64,000 nucleotides of DNA from Staphylococcus aureus (GTDB lineage: Bacteria > Bacillota > Bacilli > Staphylococcales > Staphylococcaceae), in contig NZ_CP011526.1 of the NCBI RefSeq assembly GCF_001027105.1, forward strand, positions 1,736,001 to 1,800,000, given 5' to 3'. The notes under the pieces are model-generated. The model was not told where the DNA came from. It searched no databases and worked only from the letters and a program-made list of their open reading frames with translations. The translations under genes and the position numbers were made by a program. Every line of letters starts with the position of its first letter. Position 1 is the first letter of the stretch. Below, in pieces: positions 63,003 to 64,000 of the stretch.

Positions 63003-64000
63003 ATGTATCAAACAATTATTATCGGAGGCGGACCTAGCGGCTTAATGGCGGCAGTAGCTGCAAGCGAACAAAGTAGCAGTGTGTTACTCATTGAAAAAAA
63101 GAAAGGTCTAGGTCGTAAACTCAAAATATCTGGTGGCGGTAGATGTAACGTAACTAATCGATTACCATATGCTGAAATTATTAAGAACATTCCTGGAAAT
63201 GGGAAATTTTTATATAGTCCCTTTTCAATTTTTGATAATGAATCCATCATAGATTTTTTTGAGTCTAGGGGTGTTAAATTAAAAGAAGAAGATCACGGGC
63301 GTATGTTTCCAGTTTCCAACAAAGCACAAGACGTGGTTGATACATTAGTGACAACTATCGAACGCCAACATGTAACGATTAAAGAAGAAGAAGCTGTTAG
63401 TAGAATCGAAGTTAATACAGACCAAACTTTCACTGTACATACTCAAAATAATAGTTATGAAAGCCATTCGCTAGTGATTGCTACAGGTGGTACAAGTGTC
63501 CCTCAAACTGGTTCAACTGGTGATGGTTATAAGTTCGCACAAGATTTAGGTCATACCATTACTGAGTTATTCCCGACCGAAGTTCCAATTACATCAGCTG
63601 AACCTTTCATCAAATCCAATCGTCTAAAAGGTTTAAGTTTAAAAGATGTTGAATTGTCAGTACTTAAGAAAAATGGTAAAAAACGCATCAGTCATCAAAT
63701 GGATATGTTATTTACTCATTTTGGTATCAGTGGTCCAGCTGCATTAAGATGTAGTCAGTTTGTTTATAAAGAACAAAAAAATCAAAAGACACAGCACATT
63801 TCTATGGCAATCGATGCATTTCCTGAATTAAACCATGAACAATTAAAACAACACATCACATCATTATTATCGGACACACCAGATAAAATCATTAAAAACA
63901 GTTTGCATGGTCTAATTGAAGAGCGCTACTTACTGTTCATGCTGGAACAAGCAGGAATCGATGAAAATACCACATCACATCACTTATCAAATCAACAATT
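63003..64000 (+). CDS. HI0933-family flavoprotein (YtfP type), N-terminal part
   Basis: About 332 residues of a larger protein (usual size near 420) that runs past base 64000. It begins MYQTIIIGGGPSGLMAAVAA, the FAD dinucleotide-binding fold, then GLGRKLKISGGGRCNVTN, the family signature, and LVIATGGTSVPQTGSTGDGYKFA. HI0933-type flavoproteins are putative FAD oxidoreductases of unclear function. The ATG follows TTGGAGGAAG. The frame is open to the window end. Confidence 0.92.
   Translation, partial: MYQTIIIGGGPSGLMAAVAASEQSSSVLLIEKKKGLGRKLKISGGGRCNVTNRLPYAEIIKNIPGNGKFLYSPFSIFDNESIIDFFESRGVKLKEEDHGRMFPVSNKAQDVVDTLVTTIERQHVTIKEEEAVSRIEVNTDQTFTVHTQNNSYESHSLVIATGGTSVPQTGSTGDGYKFAQDLGHTITELFPTEVPITSAEPFIKSNRLKGLSLKDVELSVLKKNGKKRISHQMDMLFTHFGISGPAALRCSQFVYKEQKNQKTQHISMAIDAFPELNHEQLKQHITSLLSDTPDKIIKNSLHGLIEERYLLFMLEQAGIDENTTSHHLSNQQ

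Overview
The window is a stretch of core chromosome from Staphylococcus aureus or a very close relative. The evidence is the low G+C content, the strong AGGAGG-type ribosome sites, an IsdH haemoglobin receptor with YSIRK and LPKTG signals, STAR repeats built on a GGGGCCCCAACA core, and a gene order that matches what I remember of the dnaE-ald-ackA-ezrA-rpsD-serA-isdH-ccpA-murC-pepV-murJ segment of S. aureus. I see no prophage, insertion sequence, integrase, CRISPR array, tRNA or rRNA gene. It reads as ordinary backbone, with most of the curiosities in intergenic DNA.

Layout. 1-8.6 kb: the start of dnaE (running off the left edge), nrnA, a CBS/hotdog regulator, two UspA-type stress proteins, a metallo-hydrolase, an M24 peptidase and alanine dehydrogenase. 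8.8-17.6 kb: a minus-strand block with ackA, a YtxK methyltransferase, tpx, a TauE-type permease that seems to lack an internal segment, the nifZ/thiI sulfur-transfer pair and the divisome regulator ezrA, followed by fRMsr. 17.6-24 kb: rpsD with a long leader, a GDPD esterase, an OsmC protein, an aminotransferase/serA operon and a large HAD phosphatase. 24-33.4 kb: nagE with a strongly folded leader, plsC-like, htrA, tyrS with a T-box, a frameshifted sgtA and the Fur-controlled isdH.

33.6-42.2 kb is a carbon-metabolism cluster: fhs, acsA divergent from acuA/acuC, ccpA and aroA. Catabolite-responsive (cre) sites lie in front of fhs and between acsA and acuA, with weaker ones at ald and ccpA, so the regulator sits among its likely targets. 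AcuA and AcuC are expected to acetylate and deacetylate the neighbouring AcsA. 42.8-51.7 kb is an envelope/division/DNA-translocation string: two YtxH/YtxG-like proteins, murC, a soluble SftA-type FtsK, ytpR, ytpQ and a thioredoxin-like gene. 51.7-64 kb holds ytoP, a small membrane protein, a lactonase-like MBL, trmB, ytmP, dat, pepV, a STAR array, a YtxH-like protein, an RsuA-type pseudouridine synthase, the lipid II flippase murJ (ytgP) and the start of an HI0933-type flavoprotein running off the right edge.

The points most worth following up are: a nested-hairpin leader before nagE; a STAR array with an ABB-ABB higher-order order that appears to sit inside a second dispersed repeat family; an apparent in-frame loss of about 28 residues in the TauE permease; a one-base frameshift in sgtA; an HAD enzyme beside serA that could supply a missing serine-pathway phosphatase; and several long intergenic regions with orphan hairpins that could encode small RNAs.
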